From Euptelea pleiosperma (taxonomy: Eukaryota > Streptophyta > Magnoliopsida > Ranunculales > Eupteleaceae), in the NCBI GenBank assembly GCA_035048495.1, contig CM068548.1, forward strand, positions 11,025,464 through 11,089,463: a stretch of 64,000 nt of DNA. Direction: 5' to 3'. The notes beneath the pieces are model-generated. The model was given only the letters and a program-made list of their open reading frames with translations, did no database searches and was not told the DNA's origin. Numbering within the stretch: the stretch's first letter is position 1; every line of letters begins with the position of its first letter. A program made the translations under genes and the position numbers. Below are positions 1-12,200 of the stretch, piece after piece.

Positions 1-288
1 ACTATGCTCAGTGAGCTCGGATATCCTGTCAAAGGGTCTATGCAGCTGTATTGTGACAATAAAGCAGCCATCAGCATTGCTCATAATCCAGTTCAACACG
101 ACAGGACAAAGCACATTGAGGTAGACCGTCACTTCATCAAAGAGAAGCTTGGTCAAGGACTTATTTGCACACCGTATGTCCATACTGCTGATCAAGTTGC
201 AGATGTGTTAACTAAAGGTGTAACTAAAGGGATCTTAGAGCACCTGTTATCCAAGCTGGGCATGATAGATATCTTCGCACCAGCTTGA
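1..288 (+). CDS. Ty1/copia polyprotein, C-terminal RNase H end (5' truncated by window)
   Basis: The frame is open from base 1 to the TGA at 286-288, about 95 residues. It contains the copia RNase H motif 'LYCDNKAAISIAHNPV', then 'RTKHIEVDRHFIKEKL' and the tail 'QVADVLTKG', which closes most plant copia polyproteins. RNase H removes the RNA template during reverse transcription. The reading frame is intact here, and a polypurine tract and LTR follow at once, so this is the true 3' end of an element whose body lies left of the window. Whether the whole element is active cannot be judged. Family assignment is firm; lineage within copia is not. Confidence 0.93.
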   Translation, partial: TMLSELGYPVKGSMQLYCDNKAAISIAHNPVQHDRTKHIEVDRHFIKEKLGQGLICTPYVHTADQVADVLTKGVTKGILEHLLSKLGMIDIFAPA

Positions 289-295
289 GGGGGAG
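286..295 (+). other. Polypurine tract of the copia element
   Basis: TGAGGGGGAG lies directly before the LTR and overlaps the stop codon of the polyprotein. This is the normal site of plus-strand DNA priming in LTR retrotransposons. Confidence 0.8.
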
Positions 296-505
296 TGTTG
301 TCAGGGACCTACTTGTAATATCTTATATTCTACAGGGGGCCCTTGTAATATTGTAAAACTTCACTTAATATATATATTGGGTGAAATCGTGTAGGCTATT
401 CTAAGCTCTACACGATTTCTCCTCTTTCCCCTATTCTCTTCACCTCTCCTCTCTTCCATCTCTAACCCTAATCTCTTATCCTGGTTACGATCCAAGATTA
501 CAACA
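296..505 (+). mobile_element. 3' LTR of the copia element, about 210 bp
   Basis: It begins TGTTG at 296 and ends CAACA at 501-505, the short inverted TG...CA termini expected of an LTR. A TATA-like run (TATATATATT) occurs near 369-378. Bases 506-510 (ACTAA) would be the target duplication, but the left copy is outside the window, so this could not be tested. At 210 bp the LTR is short for copia. Confidence 0.75.
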
Positions 506-1340
506 ACTAAAACTTTACCAAGTCGCAGTTGCTAGAGAGATCAACAGCCCACACTTGAGCTGTATGGTTGGCAAGAGAAAACCCTTTAGGGGCTGACACA
601 AAACTATGAAATGGGCTGAACCATGGGCCTACAAACTACAAACACCCATTAAGTGGATTATGGGCCAAAGCCCACATGTCGACTGGCCCTAAAAGGCCTT
701 TTCTGCTGGGCTGAATTTGAGCTGTTCAGCAACCCTATTCTTCTCTTTTTCTCTGTCTTTCTGGGCTTCTAAAGGGGAAGCCTTTGTTCTTCCCAATCAA
801 TAGCTCAATCTTCATGTTAAGCACTAAACTTTGAGATGTGCCCGAGTCACTATGAACACCAAGGACTCGTCTTTCACCCGGTATTATAAGTTGCTGGATG
901 TTGTCAAATTGTAAGAATTTATTTTATTTTATTTGAAAAGTAAAATAAAAAGTACTGGAAATTGTGAGACAAATATCCCTCGGGTCATTCAGAAACTTGC
1001 ACATTACAAATTAAACAGCCTCCACCAGTCTTACCATAGCATGCACATTGTCACTGGAGTTTACATTGAAGAACAGTATAGGAAACATTTAATATCCCCG
1101 TCTCCGTGTCATTAATCTCTTTACGAGGATAATGTCAATCAGTTAATATGGAAACTGATTCTTCTAAGATATTTAATCATATCTACATCCTTTTAAGGTC
1201 TCGTGCATAATAAGAGCCCTTTTTATTATTATGATTTAAGGTCTCGTGCACAATTATAGAATTAAGTGGGTATTGTGCAAAAAAACACTAAGTATTGAAA
1301 GGCTAAAATAGACATAATTAAGGATATTTATAAGGAAGCG
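506..1340. other. No gene recognised
   Basis: AT-rich sequence between the copia LTR and the LINE remnant. A short phrase around TAAGGTCTCGTGCA appears twice, near 1194 and 1237. Nothing here resembles the missing last exon of MSI4/FVE on either strand. It is probably intron of that gene. Confidence 0.6.
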
Positions 1341-2285
1341 GTAAGCCGGTAACTAGTGCAGAAACAGTTGGTGATGAAACAAGTGAGTACCAGTTACAGC
1401 GGGTTTACCAGGGCCAACCCTAAGACAGTAGCTCTTTGCATTAGATAAGAATGAAGTAAATGGTCAAATTCAAGGGGAGGTCCCTTGGTACATGCTTCCA
1501 GATGATGTAGGGTTAGTTGTTAAGACTAGAGAGGAAGTAAATGCAAAAGTTGAACATGGATGGATACCTGCGAAACCAAGGGTTCTAAATGAGTAGGATC
1601 AAGACAAAATATATGTTGTGCAACTTTAGTAAGGACACGGAAAATGATGAGGCGTTAGTTAAGATTGATGGATAGGGAATACCCTGAAGCAATATTCCAA
1701 TTATCTAATCCATAAAGAATGAAAGACGGAAGAATAAGTTGCTCATAGAATTATTAAACCCAGGTGTTAAAGTAGAGATGCACTTCCAAATTGTTATTTG
1801 ACCAATGCTACCAATCAAATTAAAGGGGAATTCTACAGGAGAGCAATAAGACAATATATCCTCTATGGGGATGAATGTTGGCAATCATGAAATAACATAT
1901 AAGTAGAATAAATGTAGCAAAGATGAGGATATTGAGATGGATGAGTGGAAAAAATAAGGAAGACATAATCCGAAATGAATACATTTGATGGAAGAAGGTA
2001 GTAGCCACAATAAGGGACAAGATAAATGAAAGTTGGTTAAGATGGTTTAAGCATATACAACAAAGACCAATGACGGCACCAGTGAAAAGGAGCGCTTCGA
2101 TGCAAGTTAAAGACTTTAAAAGGGCGAGATGAAGGCCCAAAATGACGTAAATTGAGGTGGTGAGACAAGATCTGAAGATGCATGCCTTACCATAAGATGA
2201 AGTTCTTGATAGAATTAAATGGTATAACAAGATTCATGTTGTCGACCCCAAATAGTTGGAATAATGCATTATAAGTAAAAAATGA
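1340..2285 (+). mobile_element. LINE (non-LTR retrotransposon) remnant, reverse transcriptase and C-terminal part
   Basis: Conceptual translation with several stops and frameshifts matches plant LINE reverse transcriptase: 'GDETSEYQ' near 1370, then 'IQGEVPWYM' near 1470 followed by 'LPDD' where the catalytic FADD is expected. Further on come pieces corresponding to 'MRMLRWMSG', 'RLRWFGHVQRRP' and 'DRIKWYNKIHVVDPN' (1920-2260). The active-site alanine is replaced by proline and the frame is broken, so the copy is dead. It lies downstream of MSI4 exon 13, presumably within its last intron. Confidence 0.85.
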
Positions 2286-2539
2286 TGATGACATCATAGA
2301 ACAATCAAAAAGTTAACAGGCAAAAAAAAATGGATACGATACTTAAAATTAGAAACTGAATAACTAAGCATTGTCAGGTGTGAGTTTCATGTCATCAGAC
2401 TTGTGTATTTCGAGTAGTACTGTAGTAGAGTTTATTCTATTAATGACTGGGGGCAATATTGTCTTCTTATCTTTCTATTATTTACATAATGTGCCGTTTA
2501 TTAATGCCAAAGTTGCAATTGAGTCAACATTTGTGTGTC

Positions 2540-2620
2540 CTTAATATATATATATATAGATCTGTGTGTGTGTGTGTATATATATAGATCTTTATATAGA
2601 TCTGTGTGTGTGTGTGTGTG
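2540..2620. repeat. Compound microsatellite (AT)n, (GT)n with AGATCT spacers
   Basis: Alternating ATATAT and TGTGTG runs separated by TAGATCTG, repeated twice. It is a likely polymorphic marker within the MSI4 transcription unit. Confidence 0.85.
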
Positions 2621-3034
2621 AGTCACATCTATGGGTGATTCACATCTATGGGTGAATAGATCTATGGGAACAAAGTGGAGAGAGAGCTGCTAGCTGCTAG
2701 AAAGCTTCTTCACTCGACCATGCGTGCCAAAAGCCAGTTCGAAGAATCTGATAACTATAGAGAAACAAACAGCGCTGCATATTTTCTTAAAAAAGTAGTC
2801 TTGTTTTGTTGCACCTCATGATTTCCTCCGGACCTTGTAAATATAATGAAGGAGGATGCTAGGGGATGTAAATACACTCGTCCAAAAAGAAAAAAATAGA
2901 GAGACAGAGAGTAATCAACAAGGGCAATGAAAGTGGGCTTTGCCTATCATCGTGGATAAAATATTTAAAACATCAAAACCCCCACAAGTTAAACCACAGG
3001 AAAATATATAGAAACAAGGTAGGTCATTTCATAC

Positions 3035-6000
3035 CTGTGTCCTGCATGTTGGAAAAATAAGCCTGGAGGAGAATTTGGCATCCTCGTTCCAACACGTTCT
3101 TTCTTTTTACCAACCTGGAATATGGGAAGGAACTTAGAGCAGTAACTTTGTATATAAATACAATACAGAGAGAAGACGAATCATTTGTTTCATGATTGCC
3201 CTGATTCTCCAGATAAATTTATATACTTAAAACCACACACAGAAAAAGGAAACAACATAAAAAATAAAAATAAAAGGAACAGTAGAAAGCGAGTATGGAA
3301 TAACAAAGGCATAGAAAAGTATTGTTTGTGACAAAATAATGGCACACATATTCCAGCAATGGCAGGATAAGTAAAGGAGACAAGGAGGGATGGCTTATTG
3401 AATTAGATTCACAAATTAAGAATGACCATGCGGAAATTGAAACAACTTCAAAACTCATAATCTACTCCAAGAACAGAATAATAAAGAGATGTGCAACATA
3501 GACAAAACGAAGTTGCTTGGTAACAAATATAGTAGATTTGGCCTTCATGTGAATATCTTATTAAGGATGCCTAAAATTCTAATCAACTCTCTAACAAGCT
3601 GCAAGCTGCAAGCTGCCACAACCATATATATGGACTGATGGATGGATTTCGAATACCTTCTCATGATCCCAAACATTTAAGAAACCATCTTCTGCGGCAC
3701 TGCCAAAGACAGACGACTTGTCCGGAGACCACTGAAAAATGAATACATAGTATGTTCAAAAGAGAGAATAATCCAAGCAGCCTACAGATATACCTTTATA
3801 TCCGCACAAAAAAAAATCCATAACAAAGAGAGAAAACAAGAAAATTATCCCATACCTGCACACAAAGAACAGCAGCTTTGTGACCTTCAAATTTATAAAT
3901 AGGTGATCCAACTCCACCAGAAGTGAGGTTCCGACGGTCAAACATGCGAACAGAATTATCGGCTGACCTGAAGTGACAGCACAAGGAATAGAAAAATAAC
4001 TTCTTAAAAAGCCTCTTGAGATTCCCCATCTACAGAATTTGGACACATAACAAGAAATGCAGAAATAGAAACATGTTGAGGCAACATCAACACTATCTAT
4101 TACTTCCAGAAATTATGCCTTATGTACATTCTATTTGCAAATGTTGACACTAACATGTTAACTTCAAGAAGGAAACATGGAATGCACACATACCCAGTTA
4201 GGATAAGGTTATCATCATGGGGGTTCCAATCAACACAGTGAAGATCAGCATTATGAGCTTTCTCAACCTGCCCACCAGAACATTAGAATCAAAATCTGCT
4301 CCTGAAGCCAAACTTTCTTCAGAATAATTAACACTAAAGGTGAATCATATTGGAAAGAAGGATAAGCAGAGAAACCAAAAATAAAAAAATAAGACAGTCG
4401 CTAACAAGGGAACACTCCATTTTCTAAAAAAATTCCATGCCAAACACACGCACACACCACGCACGCACGCACACACACACACACACACATATATAGAGAG
4501 AGAGAGAAAGAGATGTTAGTCTTGGCTTTCAGCTTTTGGCATTAGTGCATGTTTGAGCTGAGTTGCCTGCCTTGCTTTTCACTGTAATGCTAGTGGCATT
4601 AATGCTTCGCTTTCCACTTTTGGTACTACTGAGCTAGCCTCCTTCTAGTCTGGCACTATTGGAATTAATTAGCTTTCCTGCCTTCCTTTCGCCTTTTAGT
4701 TGAAAAAGACCTCTTCCTCTTATATATATTTCAATGTATATCATCTTATCTATGTATATTATTTCTGTTAGTATACAACATAAAAAGTACTTTCGAATTC
4801 TTTTGATATGTAAAGTATTTTTGAACATTATATCTCTCGACATACGGAACAAGACACATGGTTCAAAGTATACGGTATAGTTTCAATATTGTTCATGGGC
4901 GATACTGAAATGTATCGGAAGTATCGTTCAGTTTCAGACGAAACTTTGTGAAAACCAAAACAAAATGTTAGTGCAAATTTACAAATAAGATGAAATATCG
5001 TTCAATTTCAAACGAAACTTCGTGTGGCCAAGATAGTCGCGCCCTAGGGCGATATCGAAACAATAAGGGCGAAACATTTCGGTATTCGCCTGATACTTTG
5101 AACCATGTAAAGACGAGTCGACGTATCGGATTTGCGGGGGTCGATGTGCATGATGCTCCATATCAATGTTGAACCATGATAGTCAAAATACAACCATCCC
5201 TGCTGGTAATGACTAGATTATTGTTATTTTTTTATAGGCAAGATGAGGATGTTGAGATGGATGAGTACAAAGACTAGGAAAGACAAAATCTTAAATGAAT
5301 ACATTCAAGAAAATATAGGAGTAGCTCCATTGGGTGACAAAATAGGGGAGAGTAGATTGAGATGATTTGGTCATGTCCAACGAAGACCAATGGTAGCACC
5401 AGTGAAGAGGAATGTGCAAGTTGAAGATTCGAAAAGGACGAGGGAAAAAACCAAAAGGATGTGGCTTGAGGTTTTGAGAGGATATTTAAAGAAACTTGCC
5501 TTAAAAGGATGAAATGGCTTTAGAAAGAATTAAATGGAAGATTGTGATTAGTGTAGCCGAACCCCCATATAGTTGAGATAAGGCTGATAATGATGATGAT
5601 GATGATGGGCAAGAGTTGTCGAGGACCATAGGACCAGTCAGTAAAGAGGGTTGATACTTACTGGATCATGGTGAGACCTCTATCCATGGCACCACCACAC
5701 ACTAGGAGGCTTGAACCCATGACTTCCCACAAGGGAGGGTAAATATCAACCACCCACCCAAGCCGGCATTGGTCGATAGTCTATTTTTATCGGAGACAGT
5801 GTGGCATGGCTTGTACTTACGAAAACTGCATCACACAAACTTACATGGCCTAACATAGGCACATTTTGAATTGGAGTGAATGTGCAACTCAAAATAAAAC
5901 GTGCATAATGCATTATAAACATGAAACTTCTTTACTTCCCAAAAAAGGAATGTTTACAACTGTGTAACTTGGACATGGACTTCATGTCGATGTCAAACAT

Positions 6001-6239
6001 GGGAACAAAGTGCCACACACTGACCTCAACAACCAATATGCCGACATGTCTGTATAGTTAATGACATACAATTCATGTAGCATACAATATGGGAAATTGG
6101 TTTTTTGACTACTTCCCTCATTAATACAACAAATTAGACATGCCTCCCTAGATTAAAAATATTAGACTTGCCTCCCTTGACAAATGATTCTGTCCATTTT
6201 TTACAACATTACCCTTTATATATTTTTTAATTTGTATTT

Positions 6240-6293
<54 letters not shown>

Positions 6294-9200
6294 ACTACCA
6301 CCACAGACACGGCCCCACCCTGCCCCAGCTTTCTCTCTTCTAGACCAAAAGCTCCGATGAACGGCATCTCTCTCCTTCGTGTTCACCATTTCACGAAATG
6401 GCTGTTGATTCCAAATTCCTTACACACTCCATTTATTAAAAGCATATAAACAGGAATAACAAGAATGAAGCCAATTGCAAACTCCCTTGCTTTCTTCACA
6501 TGACCAAGCCTATATGATTAGGTACAGCATCAGGGGAGCACCACTTCAATATTTCTAGGAGGAACAGTTAACACCATCCATCCAATTATTCTTGCACAAT
6601 TCCTTCTGAAGAACATTGTGTAAAACAGATTGCTCCATCCAACTTTCTTCATGTTATTGTATAAGGGTTTATCATTGTTCTTCATGTTATTGTTATTGTG
6701 TATGGGGTTGATGATCTCAAACTAATCTTGCCATGCAATGCATCCAAGGGATGATTATAAATCTTGACCATCACTTTGCACCCAAAATAAAGCACCTGAT
6801 AAAGTGTCTTCAAAGCTTGTTAGGCCACCTCAAATTGCTTGTGAAAATTAATCACGCTGATAAAGAGATCTTCTAGCTGATATACGTTAAAACCAAATAA
6901 ACTATAAATAACACTGCTCAAGTTGTTCACATTTTGCCAAGTTTTTCGATAGGTGCCCTGTACTTTGTTTAATCTTTACAATAGTCGAAGTGGGTTAAAA
7001 ATTCTTTTCCCATCAAATATAATAAATTGACAAAACTGAATTTAATTACTCTCCTTATTCCCATTGCCCATGATTCTCTCCTCAAGCAAACTAAACAACT
7101 CTTTTCTTTTTTTTTTCGATTGGTAGCAAACTAAACAACTCTCTCTCGCCCAAAACCGCCACTCTCCAACACCAGTTTCCAAGACAAACTAAACTACTCT
7201 CTCTCCCAAAACCCTCTCCTCTTTGTCCCACCATGTCAGTCTCTCGAGAGGTAAGTGTTTTAAAACCTGTTTGTTTCTCATTAAAAACGAAAAAAGTGAA
7301 CATAAAAAATTGTATAAGTTTCATTGATATATCTTTGATTATACAACTCATCCTAAAAATGGGTAACACTGCAAGTGCCTTCCACTAACATAGGATAAAG
7401 TTCGATGGCTGAATAAAAGTGGCGGCATGTGTTTGACAAGTGAGTATGGTATGAGTTCCTAGCACAGTTAAATTACAGAAAATGGAGTTCCCATCCCTTG
7501 GTGTATGAGTCCAACGACTCAACAACAGTGCAGAAAACAAGTTGAAGGGTTTAAGTGAAGGCATAACTGATAATACACCATATTCGCAAATTTATATCCA
7601 CAATAGGGTACATTTATCCTTCAATATAGTTAGGTGGACCAAGGACCAACAGCAAAAGAAAGTCAAAGAACTCTTAGGATGAAAGAAACAAAGAAAAGAC
7701 ATGAGACCTTGATGGCTGGACCAGATCCAGTTCGAGCATCCCATAGAATAAGGCAAGAATCATCACCTACACTGCAAAACTCTTGTGCGCTTCAGCACAA
7801 TAAAAAAAAACACAATTAGTCAGCAAATAGGAATCACAAAACATCACAAAGGAGATTTGACATTGTTGTAACCAAGGAAATAAATTTCACGAAATTATCG
7901 AAATATTTCGCGAAAGATTTCCATTTTCTAGGTTACCGACAGGAAAGAATACTTACGTCGAAATAATGTTAAATTTCCCGAAATATTTCCATTCATGTCG
8001 AAATATTTCGCGTAAACAGTAAATTTCGATCAATTGACAGTGTAAATATGTATTATTTCGGTCGAAATGTTTCGATATGTATGGAAACATTTCAATCGTA
8101 GGTAGGAAACATCTTATTTGAGTTCAAAACCGTTATAAATCTCATATTTGATCCATTTAACCCATTTCCATACAATTTGTTTATACAAAAGATCAATCCA
8201 TTGTAGATCTTTTGGTTCGTGGATTGATCGTGAGGAAGAATCAAATCCCATTTGGGAGTTTTTTCAAATTCAAAATATACATAAGGATAAAATTTCTTGC
8301 TACAAATAAGTAGGTTAGGTGTAAATTCATTAAATTAGTGAATCTATGATGCATTTACACTAGATTTGTGCACGGATTGAAGATCGTTTAGGGTGAAAAT
8401 TTGGGATTTAGGAAAAAAACCCAATTTCATTGGTTTTTACCTTAAACATCCATGATTGTGCATAAATTGATTATATGTTGCATAACTTAGCCCGTTCTAC
8501 AAGTTGGTTGGGTTAAAAAAAATTCAAAAAAAATTAACCCTAAATTTTTTTTTCAAATAAAAAATAAAATAAATGTTATAAGTTAATAGTAAATAGGTTT
8601 TCTAAAATTATATATAATGTAAGAAATTAAGGTAAGTGAATAAGGATTTGTTAATATATTACTTTATGACTTGTTTATAATTAGCAATTAAATAATAGTT
8701 ATATAGTTAAATTAAACCTTGACTAATTAAAGATACTTGCCGCAACATATTATAGACCAGTATGGTCATTCATTTCCACACTAGATATGGTTGTATATTA
8801 TGGTTTGAAAGCTTATGAGTGTATTTTTATGCTTGTTTCATCATTTCTCAAACTTGCCACAAACATTTCCACAAAAGTTCCATCATTTCTGCATTATTTC
8901 CATCATTTCCACGAAAAATATATTATTTCCACACTGGTCGAAATATTTCATTTTTAGACTGGTCGAAATAAACCTCAAAACCGAAATTTATTTCCTTGGT
9001 TGTAACTGTACAGTAGAAAGGAAGAAAACTAGGAATATCGGCTGATTTTTTTCTCTATAAATCTCTTCATAAGAAGTGCGGACCACGCTGAATATGACAT
9101 ATATTCAAAGAGTGCCATGAGAATCAGAGGGCATGCGTTATTCTCAAGGGAAGGATATGCTACATGAGGGGTGAAAATTGTGTAACTCCATCTTATGAAG

Positions 9201-12200
9201 AAAAGGACAACCACAAAACATGTTAAGTGATCATACACAATGAATTTTCAGTATAATCATGCCAGTTACCTTGAAGGACAAAACTGCACATCTTCAACAG
9301 TATCTTCGTGTCCTTGGTAGATACCACGAGGTCCAATAGCAGGGCCGTCTGATGATTTATCACCACCAACCTTAGCGGCTTGTTTAATGCTTGAGCTCCC
9401 AGAACCTGGTGATTTTGTGGACCCTGGGTCTGTTGCTGAAGCAGAGATATGATCCTCTATACTCCACAAAACAACTGATTTGTCTTTTCCTGCCATAAGA
9501 ATCATCTTGGTTAGAAGATGTCTGTAGGAAAAGTCTATATGAAGTGCTAAGGCAGGAAGAAGACAATCAAGTTCAATTGCCCCAGGCTAAGGACAATGAA
9601 CAATGAGGCTTTTGCACTCCAAAAAAGTTCTTCGGTGATCTATTATCCAAGTACACAAATAAAGTCTCAAGATGTGCTATCACATCTCATGGTCCAAAGT
9701 CTAGTTAAGAGATCATATTCTAAACAAGAGAAATAAACTATATATTAACACTCCACATTCCCCACCAAAGATAAAGGCATAAACAATTCAATTTCACTCA
9801 GGAGACTTTCAAGTAAGGCTTTTTATAAGTAACGACAGTAAGTTTTAAAGGAGAAAAAAGATATGAATGAGGAAGCCTAAGAAATTATTAAAAGAAAAAT
9901 TTGCAAACAGGAGCCTCATTATAGCTCAATACAAGGAAGAAACCTGCATTAACGTGAGTTAATGCCTAAAGCCATTGCCTCCGAACTGTTTAAAAAGTCC
10001 ACAGAAAGATACACAATTAAACTTCGTGAAGACTATGTTACCCAGGTATGGATATGGCTATATGGGTGTCAGATACATACAGTGCATGTCCAAGTGTCAG
10101 ATTGCTCAACCCCTAAATTTTGGGGTACATGAACACTTTAACGTTTTATTGTTCTACTTTGTTGGTATTTTATATTTTACTATAATTACAATTCATTAGT
10201 GAATCATACGAGTACTACGAACCAGTTTCGGTTTTAGGTTAGGGTTGTAACTTTAGTATGGATATTCTTTCTTCTCTTTTTCCCTCTTCTCTTTCTTCTC
10301 TAGCCACACATGATAGGTGTGTCTGCCTCATTGCGCATACCCAACATAGAAAATAAGCTTGGGAAATCGGGACACATATTTAGTGGATCCGACATGGATT
10401 CTGTACCCATACTTGTGTCGTGTTGTGTCAACACTGGGGTAAATAAAAGGGTCGGGGTAGCATAGCTTGAGGCTTATGGCCAAATGTGACAGATACCAGA
10501 CCTTATTTATATACACCACCATGCAACACAAACAAGGAAGTATTTCAGAATATCCCTCTGACTAGGGGAATAACTATATCATGATCTTCACAAGTAAAAG
10601 ATCGTAAATCCCCTCTACAAATATATTACAAATGCAGTTAAAGAAATTACCAAAAGAGAGAACTTTCTTACCTCCAGAGAGCACATAGGGCTCAGTTGGG
10701 CACATAGCAAGTGCAAATTCTGCATTATCCTGATGCCCAGTTAATATCTGCAAGATGATGAGGTCTTCAGTTAACTGGCAGTGGTAGACCTTATGAAGAA
10801 AGGAACAAATAGTCTAGCCACATAAGTGCCAGTTCTTAGTAGAAAAATTAGAAGGCAAATTATGAGTTGGTATAAAAATCTAAGAAGACAGTTAATAACA
10901 TATTTAGTATAAATCGCCACTGTGTTATTTGCTAGGAACTGCTTACACATTATAATCCTTCGAGTTAAAAGAAAATGATTGAGAAAATTAAAAAATAATA
11001 ACAAAGAGCAAATCTTGAGTTTAGCAAAAAAGACCAAATCTGGGCGGGAATCCGCAGCTCCCAGGACAGCATGACGATTAGGTTGAGCCTCAACATCCCA
11101 AATGAGAACCTGGTTTAAGAGCCCCAAGGACCTAGGCCACATTAGTCTATGCCAATATGACACACATAGAAATCATTGAAAAACCAAGATATTCTAAGAA
11201 CATTTTCTTCACTTTGCTTGCTTGGTAATCTTAGAAATCACTGGAAAACATTATTATCTAAGAATGCTTACATCAGGACTGTCAGTATGTGTGGCCACTA
11301 TTTTACTGTTCTGTGGCAGTTCCCTGATTCTGTTGACCTGCAAAGTAAAACACAGATTGAGTAATAGATAGAGAATGCGTTTTTCTCCACAAAGTTACAT
11401 CGATGTGGTAAGCACTGCTCAAAACTCAAACATTGTTAGTTATATTTCTGACTTCCGCAAGGAGAAGTCAATGAAGAAAATCGCTGATTTATATGAATAT
11501 CTGATAACCCAGATGAAGAAGAAATTAGTTCGTTCTTTATAAATTCAGACCTATATTCTGTATCCAGGCCTGATTAGACAGTCACTCAGCAATGTTCTGA
11601 GAAAATCAATCTGGTTTTCAACACTCGTAGAACATAGAACAGAAATACATACAGGTGTTTCGTACCTCTCCCGGATGTATAATGGTTTTGAACTTCTTTA
11701 CAAAGGGAGAACGTGCTTCTTCATTGAACTGCAAACCCAAGCAATTAAAGGATACCATGGGGAATCAACAACTGCTGGCATATCTTCATGAAAATTGGAT
11801 GTGGTAAATAGAACATCAAAAACGTTATAGAATGGTTCACCTGTGATATGTGCTCAGCAGCTGCAACCCTTGGTTTTACAACTTCACAATTCGCAATGAC
11901 AAGAGTATTTGGAACACTACCATCGGTCTGATAAAAAAAATTAAACGAAAAAAAAGGTCAATGAAAGTGTCTAATAACATTATATAGAAAAATATAACAA
12001 TTATCACTTTTTTTTACAATAAGTTATAGTCACCTATTGTTGGACACCATGGTTTAAAAAGGCGGAAGAGCCTCGAGGCGAAGCGGTAAGAAAAAGCCTC
12101 AAGCCTATAGCCTCGAGGTACCAAACCGAGGCTTAAGCCTTAGTTGAGTGAGGCGTACGCCTCGAGGCTATAGCCTCAAGGTGCAATTGAGGCTTGAGCC

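Noticed and set aside
1820..2230. 136-codon minus-strand open frame
   Set aside because: It is antisense to the LINE C-terminal coding remnant.
7232..7249. Plus-strand ATG with a GAGGTAAGT donor, resembling a first exon
   Set aside because: No following exon, family match or promoter was found; it lies within MSI4 intron 9.
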